Source: Sipunculus nudus | Lineage: Eukaryota > Annelida > Sipuncula > Golfingiida > Sipunculidae | Length of the DNA: 64,000 nt | Direction of reading: 5' to 3' | Assembly (NCBI GenBank): GCA_026874595.1 | Contig: CM049312.1 | Span: forward strand, 70,466,929-70,530,928 | Shown here: positions 33,301 to 45,097 of the stretch, in pieces | Layout: each line of letters starts with the position of its first letter | Position numbering within the stretch: position 1 is the stretch's first letter | The notes under the pieces: model-generated | What the model saw: only the letters and a program-made list of their open reading frames with translations | Database searches by the model: none | What the model was told of the DNA's origin: nothing | Position numbers and translations under genes: made by a program

Positions 33301-35310
33301 CTCAGTGCCGAGTGTTGACCAAATTGAAAAGCACTCGCATTGAAAGCGGATTCATATGGTCTTTGGATTAAACACCTTTAGTTCCTTTTGAGAGAGAAAA
33401 TTCCTTGAGAGGCATAAGAATGAATATGGGGGATCAATGGGGGTAATAGTAGACCCACCTGACCGCGTATTGCACGGAAATGCCTTTTGGGCAGGGCATG
33501 CGGCTTTGCCACGGTCTTAACAGGCCAGTAAAATTCCCGAGGCGCCTCCTGAATAAGCATCATAGGCGTAGAGGATCTTGCAGCACAAAAGAAATAGGGG
33601 CACCTAATGGGGAATATTAAAATTATTAATTATTCTGCTGAATAAGACATAATCCCGCAAAATAAAACGAACTTGTCCTAGAAGAGCGCACCACCGGTAG
33701 GTCTGCGAATTTGGAGAGTCAAATCAGAACGGAAGCAGGTAAACCGTGGTCTAGAAAAAAACAAACTCCGTATTACTTTTATAGAATATATACACAGATT
33801 GACAGCTCCAGGAAAATATTAAATCAAATAAAGATCAACAATTAAAATCTGATTTTATTTTAAAAGAACAGGAGGTTCAGTTTCTCGTTTTTCCTATAGA
33901 GACTTGTGTTTGTAGTGAACCACAGATTTCGCCACCTGCCGAGCCATGCACACGCCATCAGCACTGACACTTTCAATCGCCTGAAACGGCACTATAAATA
34001 TGGCTACCACTTGGGAAAACATTATTAAAAGTATCGTGTCTTCCACCATCTGGAACCAATATAATATTCCTCTTAAATTTAATGCCTAATATTCTCTGCT
34101 GCCGTGCTTAACCTTGCTGCCATCAAACGGGCCAACCTTGATCGGAATTGGAAATAGGATCCTCTAACCTACAATTTCCAACACTGGACCCGATTTTTTC
34201 CTCCAGTATTATCAGTTAGTTCACACTGATACCAACGCTAATTTTAAGTTCGAGGTTGATACTGCACATATAACTCTCAGCAAGTGCAAAAATGGTTCAG
34301 GCCTAAAAGTGGTGTATGAGACCATTTCAGTTGTGGAAACATCGATACCATGTACATATACCAGTCATTATGTGTTGTAATTTATAGGTGTGAGGTCAAT
34401 AGGTACACTTATGTCACATGACCTAATTTTTTAAATTGGTGATGTCATAATGGGTGTGATGCCACGCCCACTTGGCAGTTAGAGCAGTTGGTGTGTCTGA
34501 GGTTACAGGTGTCAGCATGGGTCGGATCAGCTTTAGTTGATTTCCATAAAGGCCACACGTTCTATACGTACATCACGCACCAAGTACCAACAATCCCGTT
34601 GTTCTCGTAAAAAGTGTCAAATACTTCGGCTTTCGAAACGATCAAGTGAGCAGTATGGACAGAGTCACAAATGAACCAGATAATGAGACCTGCCCGGATG
34701 TCCATTTTCTGAGAACGATTTTGCATGCACCTGCCTTTGACTTGGAAAATGACAATATAAATGACAGCAGCTTTATGACAACCACTTGTATTCTGATAGC
34801 ATTTGGCAAGCTCAAACAACTAAGACCATGATCAGTAAATGTTATCGGGAGCATAAAAAATTATCCCGCAGTGTCAGGGAGATATAAGACTAGAGATTCG
34901 GCGAGGCCTGGGATTGATTGAGAGAGTCAACTGTGAAAAATGCAACTAATTAATCATTAAAACAATACAAGCTTTATCACATATTAAATGTAGCTAGAGG
35001 GGCTCTAAGCCTGTAGAAATAAACTGCTCTGTTCACGAATGAACTGAAGCTGCCATCACATTAAACACCTGGGTTCCCAAAACCGAAGATCCCAAGCTAA
35101 CATCATTACATTTTACTATATAGTAATACATGAATTAGGAGAGACAATCATCTGGTTATACAATACTTACTTAAAAGAGCAATACTGCGATAAATAATAA
35201 AAAGTCACAGCTCTCTGCTTTGGTGACAAAAAGAAAATACAAAGTATTGTTCTCGATACACAGAAACTATCAACTACATGCTATGATAAAACATTATACA
35301 ATATATATCA
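33300..35310. other. No gene recognised
   Basis: About 2 kb with moderate GC patches. Frames on both strands overlap at 34562-34854 (85 codons minus, 61 codons plus); neither shows a domain and the strand cannot be chosen. The patch at 33900-34560 gives only short frames. Confidence 0.4.
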
Positions 35311-35311
35311 A

Positions 35312-35313
<2 letters not shown>

Positions 35314-35360
<47 letters not shown>
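35314..35360. repeat. (TA)n microsatellite
   Basis: About 46 bp of pure TA. Confidence 0.95.
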
Positions 35361-35361
<1 letters not shown>

Positions 35362-35689
35362 GACTGTATTTGCAAATACCCCCAATTCCCAATGTTGTTC
35401 AACACTTCAATAATCTTTGCCATGATTTAGCTTGCTAGAGAAGCATATTAAACCAAAACCAATGTAACACCAAAGCCCATCTTCACAGCTCTATGTTGAC
35501 AAACATATTATCTAAAAGGTGTATTAGAACAAAAGGTAAATATAAACGTGTTTGTATTTTATATGCTCATTAATGGCGGACATGTCCTATTCATCAAATT
35601 ATTTTGATTCATTTTATGATTGTGTGTTTTTTTTAAACAGAAGTGTAGGTACAATAAATTGTTTGGATTTCCACCTTAATCTGTGTGTG

Positions 35690-35965
35690 TCTTATTGTTT
35701 CTTCCTATGGTTCTTTAATATTGAACAGTAATGTTGGTGGTTGGAACATTTCTTTTTTGGGAAATAATGTGTGTGTGTCATTATTCGTCCCGTCTTCCAA
35801 TTCAAGTTTTAGTCCGCTCCAGCTTATCATCATGATCCTACTCTGTCCATGAGGACGTAGCTTTTCTTCTCTCCAGTTTTCGACATTTTAGCGTTATACC
35901 CGTATTTCATGAGGGTACGCGTTCATTCCCGTTCGTATGTGTGTGGGTGTTTGTTCAAAAGTGTG
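35690..35965 (+). repeat. Dispersed repeat, copy 1 (pair with 57.26-57.54 kb)
   Basis: Shared order with the distant copy: CCTATGGT, GTTGGTGGTTGGAA, AAATAATG, GTGTCATTATT, TAGTCCGCTC(C/T)AGCT, ATCATCATGATC followed by TGCTCTGTCCATGA/CTACTCTGTCCATGA, CTCTCCA(G/A)TTTTC, ATACCCGTA, and ATTCCC(G/A)TTCGTGTG-like. The two copies lie about 21.5 kb apart in the same orientation. Confidence 0.75.
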
Positions 35966-36871
35966 TTTCTGTGTGATTGTGAACGGAATCCAATGGAACG
36001 TTCAGGACACCTCGGGAATTGTCCCATGAAGAATCGATTTATGTATATCACGGAATATTCGCAAATGTGCAGCCACATATGCCCGATTGAAAGTTGGGCG
36101 AATACGTGAATTCAAAGACCTGTTTAGGAAACACATGCACCGATAAACGTGGGAATATGGACCAATGAGTGGATAAAAACGGGTTGTGCACCTTCTAACA
36201 TTAAGGACCGCCAACATGGTATTGGCCTGCATTCGGGGTAATGTTATGACATGCCACCTGTGACATCTGGGTTATAGTGAGTAAAAAAATGGTAGCCTCT
36301 GTGAGCGGTTTCGAGAAACTTGGAGAACTGAACCTGACAGGCTTCTCTAAGGCTTAGGGATGCAACTAGAAAGTACTCCGAGGAGAGTGCCAAAGCAAGA
36401 ATCTGTCTGCAGAGAGAATTTGATGGCACGGGAATGCCTATTGGCAACGTTTACAGCAGAAAAACGCTTTTCTATGATGCCTAAATCTTCAAATTTTAGT
36501 GTTATTTCTTTACGGATGCAAATCTAAAATCAAATGCAGATCGAATGTATCTGTGACGGCAAACCAATAATAGCCTAGGTCAAGGCCCTGCCCGCCAACA
36601 ACAAACCCATACCAACTGTTTTCTCTCCGTCTGGACTGCAAAGAGATTTCCTATGTCTTTCCGTCATTAATCACATTCATTCAATGCACCAGAAACTATC
36701 CTATTTAATTTTTTTATAATAATGTTTATATATATATATTGTCACATCAGTGCCGCAATCGATAGTCTCCTGTCCTCCTTGCTGGTGGTCAATGATTCTG
36801 CTTCTTGAGGTGTCAGCCCAATGGAGGCCAGGTCTATGTTGATGCTGTGATCACTTCTGTCTCTCTCTGCC

Positions 36872-37965
36872 CTATCTTCTCCTTCCTCCTACAGCTGATA
36901 GGTCCAATCTGTACACACGTTGAGGTAGCCGACTATGCTCCATCTGTTGGGTCATTTCTCGGATTTCACTGTTTCTTTTCCGATGCCACCACCTAACCTT
37001 GAGGATTGTTTGAAGGCAGCGTGAATCAAAGGCATCCAGCCTTTGCTCCTGTTTTCTTGTTGCTGCCCAAGTCTCTGCTCCATATAGTGGTGTTGGCACC
37101 ACGACAGCGTTATACATCTTTAATTTTGTTTGAAGCTTAATCTTAGTTTGCCATATCTTCTTCAGTGACCTTAATACAGTACCAGCTCTTCCTATCCATA
37201 TATTTAGTTCTTGCTCCAAGGATTTCGTAGGTGTAACATGTGACCCCAAGTAGCAGAAGCTGTCGACTTGATCCAGTACGTGATCTTCGTCCTCGATGAT
37301 TGCTGGTACGTTTCCGGATGTCATCACCTTCGTCTTCTCTTTGGAGACCATCAGTCCAACTTCATCACCAGCTCTTCTCAGTCTTGTTAAGGCAGCTGAG
37401 GCCTCTTTGTCTCCCTGCTCTATCAGAGTCACATCATCTGCGAAGTCTAAATCGGCTAGTTTCCATGCCTCTTTTGTCCACATCAGTGTCCTTGTTCTCT
37501 TCATTAGTTGGAGTCCATGGCCTTCGCAAACTTTTCAGAGCACCCAGTCGATCAGGACGCCGAACAAGAGTGGAGACCAAACACAACCTTGCCGCACGCC
37601 TGTCTCCACTTGTCCTGTTCTGTTGTCATTGAACCCACCCTAACTCCTGCTACGAAACCACTGTGGGTGTTTCCGATGATAGTGTCAACCTTTGTTGGAT
37701 GCCATACTATCTCCAAATCCTCCACAAGTTTGTTCTTTGCCCACCGCAAAGGCGGCCTTAAAATCAACAATGGTTGACACTACTGGAATCTGGTACTACA
37801 GACACTTCTCAAACAAAATCCTTAGTGTAAAGATCTGATCCATGCAACCTCTGCCACACCTGAAGCCAGCTTGGTTCCCTTGTCTTCTAGGGTCTACTGC
37901 CTTCTGCATACTCTTCAGCAGGATCCATGCAAAAACCTTCCGTGCCATAGTAAAGATACACCTCG
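36872..37965 (-). pseudogene. LINE reverse transcriptase
   Basis: The best frame (37504-36872, 210 codons) contains LADLDFADDVTLIEQ, the palm box with both catalytic Asp (codons near 37446-37432). It also has KEKTKVM, FCYLGSHVTP, KMYNAVVVPTPLYGAETWA and a C-terminal Trp-rich segment. Upstream, in other frames, are VETGVRQGCVWSPLLFGVL (about 37620-37560, ending in a stop) and NQAGFRCGRGCMDQIFTL (about 37880-37820). The order is canonical for RTE-like RT, but at least two frame changes and a stop separate the blocks. Confidence 0.85.
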
Positions 37966-38382
37966 GTAATTTTTACACTCTTTCCTGTCACTTTTCTTGA
38001 AAAGAACCTTCAGTTAACTCTTTTTTCCAGTCTTCAGGGATTTCTGCATCATTCCAGATTTTGACAATCAGTGAGTCAATCTTGTGACCTCCGAAACTCC
38101 TTCCTTCATCATTTCTGCTTTTATATTGTCTACATCAGCTGCTTTGTTGTTTTTTAGTTTCTTTTCAGTGCTTGCCTTACCTCCTATACTGTTAGAACAC
38201 TTGTGTCTAGGTCCAGGTCATTTCGGGTGAAATCACCTCACTGGTTCTGGTCTGATCAGGAGTTCCTCGAAATGCTCTCTCCCCCGGTCTTTCACCTATT
38301 CTGACTCTATAAGCACTGTGCCTTCTTTACTATTTACTGACATGGGCTGAGGTGATGAATTGCCACTGATTTTCCTTGCAAT

Positions 38383-39018
38383 TTAGAAGACTTGTCGCTG
38401 GTTGTTCTTTCTTGATGCTTCCTCTAGCTCTCTGGAACATCTTTCGAACCACTCCTGTTTGTCTTTTCTTGCACTCTTCTTTACCTGGGCTTCAAGTTGT
38501 CTATACTCTTCTGCACTGCTTCTGGTGCTTCTGGTATGTCTCTTAGCTTTGGCTTCCCTCTTTTTCTCCACAAGCTCCTATGTTTCAGCACTTATCGACT
38601 CCTTTCTCTCCCCCTATTCTTACCAAGTACTCTCTCTGCTGCTTTGACCACACCTCTCCTTATGCTACACCACTCCTCTTTAACACTCCTGTGCTCATCA
38701 GGCTCTCCGCTGAGGTTTCTTGCAATCTCCTGTTGGTAGCATATTTTTCACTGCAAATATCTTGAGTTTGTCGTTTGCAAACCGCCTGCACTCTCCTCGC
38801 TTTTTTTGTCGGCTGAGCCTCATCCTGATCTTAGCCACCACTAACACATGGGCACTGTTGATATCTGTTCCTCTTAGTGTCCTACAATCTAACATAGACC
38901 TCTTGCATCTTCCACTGATGACAATGTGGTCAATCTTGGCTCTTATTCTAGAGGTTGTGTTGCTGGTCAATGTATATTTATATATTTTCTTGTGTTCGAA
39001 CAAGGTGCCACCTATCAT
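38383..39018 (-). pseudogene. LINE endonuclease C-terminus and linker
   Basis: The first frame begins with TLFEHKKIYKYTLTS, then IDHIVISGRCKRSMLD and VLVVAKIRMRL, the C-terminal part of an exonuclease-endonuclease-phosphatase domain. The usual catalytic SDH near the end reads SAH (NSAHVL, near 38842-38859), losing an Asp that is required in the family. The second frame (38571-38383) is the Lys/Arg/Glu-rich linker with KKSARKDKQEWFER. The two are separated by frame changes. Confidence 0.78.
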
Positions 39019-39059
39019 TGGTAAATTTGGTAAAATGATGAGTTTATGATAATTTTTTT

Positions 39060-39770
39060 TATTTTTGAATAATAATATCTTTTATAATATTAGAGAAATT
39101 TTATTATTATTATAATTATTATCATTATTATTGCTGGACAAAAAAATGTAGTACAAGATCCAGAATCCTAAAAAACAATCAAAACCTGAATATTTTCTGT
39201 CTCTCTGGGCTACAACGAGATAATATACGTATATAAAAATGTAAATCTAACTTCGTATCATAATTCATCATTATTCATACAGGTCAATGCACTAAAACCT
39301 ATCCTTTGAAACATTATTGATAATAATGTGATTTTCTTATCATTATATTTTATACTATTTAATAATTATTTCTATACATTACTGGTATGTGTCAGAAATA
39401 AAATACTTTCTTGAAGGGTGTGGCGAGACTACGTGAAAATAAATTCCTTAATTATTAAAATCGATCGCGTGCAATGAATATACGACTAAGTAGGCAGTAC
39501 TTGGTTTATATTTATATAATGTTAGATTGGATAAGTAGATGATAAGCGCAGGTAACCCCGGTCTAAAGCCACTTTTATATGAAATAGTAAATAAAGCTTG
39601 TTACTCGTGATATAAAATAAAGAAACGGTTAATATCAAACAGTATACTCATGAATAAAAAAAAATTTATTCATTTGCACAGACAATGAATGCTTGAATAT
39701 ATTATTGAATATTTTGGTGTTTGGACAAATTAAACTTTTTATTTTTTAAGTTGTGCAAATTGATCCGGGT
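39060..39770. other. No gene recognised
   Basis: Very AT-rich sequence with ATT-rich stretches (about 39060-39135) and no sustained frame. Confidence 0.5.
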
Positions 39771-39799
39771 GGAGTGTAAATATTAACCTAAATCCCAAT

Positions 39800-40165
39800 T
39801 AGTCTTATTTTTTTTCAAGTTTGATATTAATTTGTGTAATTCACAATGTAAATGGTTCAACAAATATTTGTATTTATAAAAAAGGTATGGCATTTTGCAA
39901 TTAGCAACACAAGTTAATATTGTGTATTCTATAAAAAAAATGCAATGTTTATTTTCCATTACAATAGCGTGATAAAATTGTGGCGTCAATTCCTCGAGAC
40001 CTGATTCCTTGTGTATTCATAATGTAAATAATTATGCAATTTTTTTTTTGATAACAGGAATAGCAACTTCCAAATAGTAACATAAGTTAATATGGTATAA
40101 AGTGTTAAAAACCACAATTTTTATTTTACCTTATTTTTGAGTGATTAAATTATGCAGTCAGTCCC
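39800..40165. repeat. Diverged tandem dimer of a ~175-bp unit
   Basis: Landmarks occur twice: CACAATGTAAATGG/CATAATGTAAATAA (39841 and 40018), ACACAAGTTAATAT/ACATAAGTTAATAT (39907 and 40080), and GGCGTCAATTCCTCGAG versus CAGTCAGTCCCTCGATAG (39981 and 40153). Confidence 0.65.
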
Positions 40166-40520
40166 TCGATAGCTATGTCTATATTTATAATAATAGCAAA
40201 ATACATCCTCAGGATTATAGAATCTGGCTTTATTAAACAAGGTCTATGCCTTCACTTGGTTGGTCTTTATTTATTTTACAATTCCAGTCAGATCAATATT
40301 AATATAGACTTTTGAAAATCATGTTTTCCCATTGTACACACCAACCCACCTACACACATACACACCTACACACACGCATGGGCCTACGCTTCAACAAAGA
40401 CACCTTCATAACGCACATACCAACTGAATAAACAAACACATGTAACCTATAAAAACCTAAAATATAATAAACTTCACAATTTATTATAATCAAGACTCTG
40501 ATAGCTCTTGAATTAAGCAT

Positions 40521-40526
40521 TTTATT
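40521..40526 (-). terminator. Possible poly(A) signal AATAAA
   Basis: TTTATT on plus is AATAAA on minus, about 130 bp downstream of the TAA of the cysteine-rich exon at 40658-40826. Hexamers like this are common in AT-rich DNA, so the link rests on position. Confidence 0.35.
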
Positions 40527-40657
40527 CACATAAAAAAAATTCAAATATTGTGAAAGGCTTCAAAAGTTTTTAACATAAAGAATATTGACAAACAAAATAC
40601 GTTTGAAAAAGGAAAAAATAAGATTACTACACCTTCATCTTGCATCGTGTTGTCATA

Positions 40658-40826
40658 TTAACTCTCTTTTACACAGGGTTCATGAATGTTCTTACTGCAG
40701 TCATCATTATCTGGTACCAACTCAGTTTTCTTGCTAACTGCATGGCTCCTTTCATTTCGTCCACATCGAAACTCGCAACGCTCTGATCTGATCATGTGAT
40801 TTCGGCAGCAACAGCTGATTCTTATT
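40658..40826 (-). CDS. Candidate terminal exon of a cysteine-rich protein
   Basis: After a TGTCATTTTAG acceptor the minus strand is open for 55 codons to TAA at 40660-40658. The residues include ISCCCRNHMIRSERCEFRCG and, after an acidic stretch, DDCSKNIHEPC. Seven cysteines in 55 residues, in a GC-richer island amid AT-rich DNA, suggest a secreted disulfide-rich product, but I recognise no family. A 26-nt piece at 41299-41274, with AG and GT borders and a matching phase (reading YPVCSVRS), could be the preceding exon; this is speculative. No signal-peptide exon was found. The TATA box at 42126 faces away from it, so any promoter would be separate. Confidence 0.4.
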
Positions 40827-40829
40827 CTA

Positions 40830-42120
40830 AAATGACAACATATGACATATTGTATGATTCATCCCGAGATGCATTTTAGTTCCTTGAAAATGACATTGAC
40901 ATTTTAACGTTTGTTATTTACAGACCAAATATGATATATTCTGGTGTACAAACAAGTTTATAGAGATACTTACACCATTAATTTATTAGTAAGATACAAC
41001 TTATTGGTGAGGCATGTGAATTTCTTAAAACAAAAAGCATTTGAAATATGAGAACTTTATGTCAGAGAATAAAATACACGAATTTGTAAAAAAAAAACCT
41101 AAAACTTCATGCTTGCTTTCAAATAGCCAACAGCAGTGTTGTTTAAAATTCTGAAAATATATCGATAGGTTACTTGTATGTCGTTATACGGTATGCTTCT
41201 TGATATTTTTTTTATTTATGTGCTTAACTGGCTGCATCGAATAACTGACGGAGAATTCACAAATAATACACACCTAGACCGAACACTACAAACAGGATAC
41301 TGTAAAGAATATTTTTAAGTTTCGACCATTAAACTATCCCTTTAGTAAGCATAACTACAGATGGAATATCTTTTTTTTTTCTATTTGACTTGATGTATCA
41401 TGAGTAATATATATTCACGGGCCGTTATTCTGGTTTATAATGCCTATGACCTTTTGTGGCTTGCTTGTTGAGGACAATAATGTAATAAAATATACTTTAT
41501 GCTACACACTCTCTCGTAAATAAGAAAGAAGAACATAAATTCTTCTTCCTCTTGAATGTAAATTAGCCAATGCGTAAACACTTCCATTTATCAAGGTAAT
41601 GGTCTCCCTATATTATTCTCCTCGTTAAAGACATATAATTTAATATTTATTTGGACATTTATAACGGCTACCTCCTCGAATATATACCCTCTAAACATCC
41701 CGTTCGAAACCTACGAGGAATATATTCCGGTAAACACTACCATATTTTAGTTTATATTGCCTTTGAATGTCTTTCTTTCAAATTTTATAGGAATTTATTA
41801 GCCAGTACGAACACCAGTGTTCATGTTTCCGTAACAGGCACGCCTTTGAGACATGTGTCATAGTTCTATAAATTCATCCTGTTGGTGAAAAGCTATTTGA
41901 GAAATTTATCTTACAATTATTAGAACACCTGACTTGGTGATTTGCGCCCCCGAAACATTCGATAGGAAATGTATGAAAGGCATATTTTGGTAAACACTGA
42001 AGTAAATATGAATAATGTTGTCATGAACTACTTTTATTTGTCTGAAATAATTTTAAGAAAATTAATTGGACAATTGTAACACGTGGCTCTGCGTGGTGGA
42101 GGCCGCCACACCTCATTTGA
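40830..42120. other. No confirmed gene
   Basis: AT-rich sequence upstream of both the minus-strand cysteine-rich exon and the plus-strand TATA box. The 70-codon plus frame at 41651-41863 has no domain. Confidence 0.4.
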
Positions 42121-42125
42121 AAATG

Positions 42126-42133
42126 TATAAAAG
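42126..42133 (+). promoter_or_regulatory. TATA box (TATAAAAG)
   Basis: TATAAAAG is followed 27 bp later by a CCAGTAT initiator-like sequence and then a short leader that ends in a donor site. This is a good core-promoter arrangement for the vWD gene downstream. It is inferred from sequence only. Confidence 0.55.
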
Positions 42134-42152
42134 TAGCATCTATACGGCAACC

Positions 42153-42186
42153 AGTATCCACACGGCAAGGAAACCGAAGATTACAG
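42153..42186 (+). other. Putative 5' untranslated leader exon of the vWD gene
   Basis: It begins at the predicted start site and ends CGAAGATTACAG|GTAATA. The next usable acceptor in front of a signal-peptide ATG is TTATTCTGATACAG at 45076-45089, giving a first intron of about 2.9 kb. Confidence 0.4.
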
Positions 42187-42835
42187 GTAATACTTTAAAT
42201 GTGTAGGTAAACAATTGTTAATACCTCTTGATTGTACATGTAGATTCTTTATAGCTTAAAGTGGCAATTTCTCAAGGTTTTTAAAAACATCGATCAAAAT
42301 GTTCGAACATACCTTAAGTAGACAGGTGGAATTTAATATTGCTTTCACTGTTGTGTCTCATGTTATGAGTGATCCGACCTTGACTTCTATATGTTTGGAC
42401 GAAAAGACAATGTTAAAATGCTTTGTCCCAATAATATAGCTTTATAAAAATGTATGGAAAAGGGAAGATCAATATGTTAAAATCGTAATTCATCTCTTAA
42501 TGTAATAAGTTTGATGAAAAAGTGTATGTATAGTATAAGTATAGTTGGAGACAAGTTTGATATGCAATGTAACGGCTATGTACATCCAGCAATTAAATAA
42601 CCATTGAAATTAAAACGGTAGCAGCAATGTTTCCGCTTAAAGTAAATCCAAATGTATTAATCTTCACATATCTGTCACGCATTTTCCCGTGTTCAGCCAG
42701 TATACCGATCCCATATATTGCACGTTTGGGCATTGATAATGGTAAATTTTTTTGTAGTCCTCCGAATTATAAGTATGCTGAAAGCAGGCAGGTTATTAGC
42801 AGACATGGTTTGATTACTTTATACCTGTAATGAAT

Positions 42836-42900
42836 TACAATTACGATTACTATAAATGTATATGATTACAATTACAATTACGATTACGTAAATAAGTTCA
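42836..42900. repeat. GATTAC/AATTAC hexamer repeat
   Basis: GATTACAATTACAATTACG and variants recur over about 65 bp, with further scattered copies to about 43420. This could be a microsatellite or the end of a decayed DNA transposon; no inverted terminal repeat was confirmed. Confidence 0.6.
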
Positions 42901-43434
42901 TATAATCGATTATGATTACTTTATGACTTTTTCAAAAATTCATCATGATTTCATCTAAAACTGGAAAACTTACCATTGCCGACAGGCAAATCACGAATAT
43001 TCAAATGCATCAAAGAAAAACAAAACTTGCACAACATTACAATTTTAATGTATTCATCTATTATTTCATCTCAAAATGCTCACCCCTACAATCCAGCTGG
43101 CTTCAATAAGATATATCTACTACTTAGAATGATTTGATAGCTGTCAGAAGTCACATCAGCTTGATGATTCACTCAGTGATATTTTACATCAGTGGTAAAC
43201 ATGAGAGATAAGTTTGAAAGAAAACATTAACTGTAGCTGTTTTTAATTTGAAAATACAAAACATGTTATAATACATCATTACCATTTTACCTATTACATT
43301 GTGAGAGTTAACAATTACGATAACATGTGCTTTCCTTTAAAATAAATGTTATGGATAACCATTACAATGTCTAAAAATGATATCGATTGTATTTGTTTAC
43401 TGTTACTGAATACGATTACCCCACGTCTTGTCAT

Positions 43435-43670
43435 GAGTTAAACTCTCAAGGGATGAGCGGCTAGGTTTTCCACCACCGGGCTAAACCAAGGGTGAGCACT
43501 CCGCCGGCTGTGCCATGTATCACTTAAAACCAAGTGTATCCTTAGGGGTTCTTCGGTGTTTTGACTAAGCAATGTGGGTTATTACACAGCCAGGTCACTG
43601 GACCTGGGGAACACCAATATACACACAATATGATAGAAAGCGAGCCCTATCCCTCTGTCACGTGGTCTAA
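43435..43670. other. GC-richer patch of unknown nature
   Basis: A 230-bp island containing CCACCGGGCTAAACCAAG, CTCCGCCGGCTGTGCC and AGGTCACTGGACCTGGGG stands out from AT-rich surroundings. There is no sustained frame, tRNA box pair or splice structure. A decayed SINE-like or LTR fragment is possible. Confidence 0.3.
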
Positions 43671-44224
43671 AACCAAAACTCTACAGATGTACTTAATAGA
43701 CTGAGAATTAAACAAGACGGTACAAAAATGCAGACAGTCACCTCCATTAGAAAATCATTAAAACCGTTAATATATAAGGTTATGTATAACTTTACGCAGG
43801 ATGTGCATATGACGTGTGATAATGACAACAGTTTCAGACAGATCAGTATCTCCATTTACAGGCCGTTATATTAAGAGCACTTCAATGACAAAAAAATAAT
43901 ATAAAAATTATTATCAAAACAGGGACCTGCTCAATGTTGGAAGTAAGTAACTGATATATACATATTGCCTCATAATGTAAAGGTTTTATGTTATCTTCTT
44001 TAAATCTAATTTTGGAACTGTATGTGCCATGGTTCTGTTTTGTGTATTGGAGTCATCTCGTTTAGTGTGAACAGTGGTTATGCTAAAGTCAGCTTGTTGT
44101 AGATGACGTTATTATAGCGACCAGGGTGTGGATGGTCACCCTGCTGCTATGATCTCCTGTCAAAGGCAGTCGTAGACTGCAAGTCGTAGTTGCAGCTATA
44201 TCTGTTAATAAAGTAATTAAGCAG

Positions 44225-44463
44225 GGGGTATTAGCAAGTATGGCCTCTGTGGATGTGACGAGCACAATGGGAAAATACTCAATATGACTGGACTTAGCAG
44301 GACTTATAAAGAGTGTTCCCAGTGTACGGCCAGAGATATCTTTAAGTCGGAACAGTGCTTGCGATACTGCTTTACCTGCTCCTGCTGTACATTGCCAGTG
44401 GCAAAAATTCTGAAGGTCAGATACACCGTGCTAAGGGGCTCAGTAGACAATAAAACAATCCAG
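44225..44463 (+). CDS. Orphan cysteine-rich coding exon
   Basis: The acceptor ATTAAGCAG and strong donor ATCCAG|GTGAGC bound a 239-nt open exon with no internal stop in the chosen phase (2 nt, then 79 codons). The peptide begins SKYGLCGCDEHNGKIL, continues KECSQCTARDIFKSEQCLRY, then FTCSCC, and ends in a beta-strand-like KILKVRYTVLRGSV. It has nine cysteines. I do not recognise the module; it has an EGF- or vWF-like cysteine feel but no firm match. It lies inside the proposed first intron of the vWD gene. Spliced directly to the next coding exon it would not keep that gene's signal peptide in frame. It may be an alternative exon, part of another gene or a relic. Confidence 0.4.
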
Positions 44464-45097
44464 GTGAGCAAACATTATAGACAAAATTAAACCCGGAAAG
44501 TTTAAAGCTGTTCATGATAACATTCGAATGTTGCGACTTTTTTTTTCATTTGGATATAATTTGTTTTAATGACCCATGTTTGATGTGCATGATGGTCCAT
44601 CAATTCCGTCAATACTATAATATCTGTAGAACATCAGTAATGTATACAAACTAACTGGTCCTTAGTTTGATTTAGTCAAATGGTCATATGCTATTCAAGC
44701 AATGGTAATTAAGGAAAAAATACATTTTGCCTAAGATAATCATATTTTTTTTCATATTTTATAGTGCTATTGTTCTTTTGATACAAGAACTTTTATTAGA
44801 TTATAAGCAATCTGCACTTGTAAATATTAAAAAAACATGAAGAACATACATTCTTCATATAACCTTTTATTAATAAAAGTATGGGTAATTTTAAAAATCA
44901 TTTGGAATTATCAGCACATCCTCGTTTGTTTAATAGGTGATATATATTAAACACTTCACGCAAAAAGACCCCCAATAAATTCATGCATAATTTTAACGAC
45001 ATGAAGAAAGACATGTTTTTTATTGATTATTTTTAGGGGGAGAGTTTACAACAAATTACAAAAGTGGTAAAAAGTTTATTCTGATACAGGTTCAACC

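Larger units (their letters stand above)
36720..39027 (-). mobile_element. 5'-truncated RTE-like non-LTR retrotransposon (LINE)
   Basis: On the minus strand the order is the end of an AP-like endonuclease (39018-38698), a basic charged linker (38571-38383), reverse transcriptase (about 37960-36872), then a short 3' part ending next to (TA)n at 36728-36740. The RT motifs and linker resemble the RTE/BovB group. The endonuclease lacks its N-terminal half, as expected for incomplete target-primed reverse transcription. Frameshifts and stops make it inactive. Confidence 0.85.

Noticed and set aside
34562-34854. Overlapping frames on both strands that might be an exon
   Set aside because: Neither strand shows splice sites or a domain, so no strand can be chosen.
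37296-39049. Several 80-115-codon plus-strand frames rich in Ser, Leu and Phe
   Set aside because: They are antisense shadows of the LINE RT and endonuclease.
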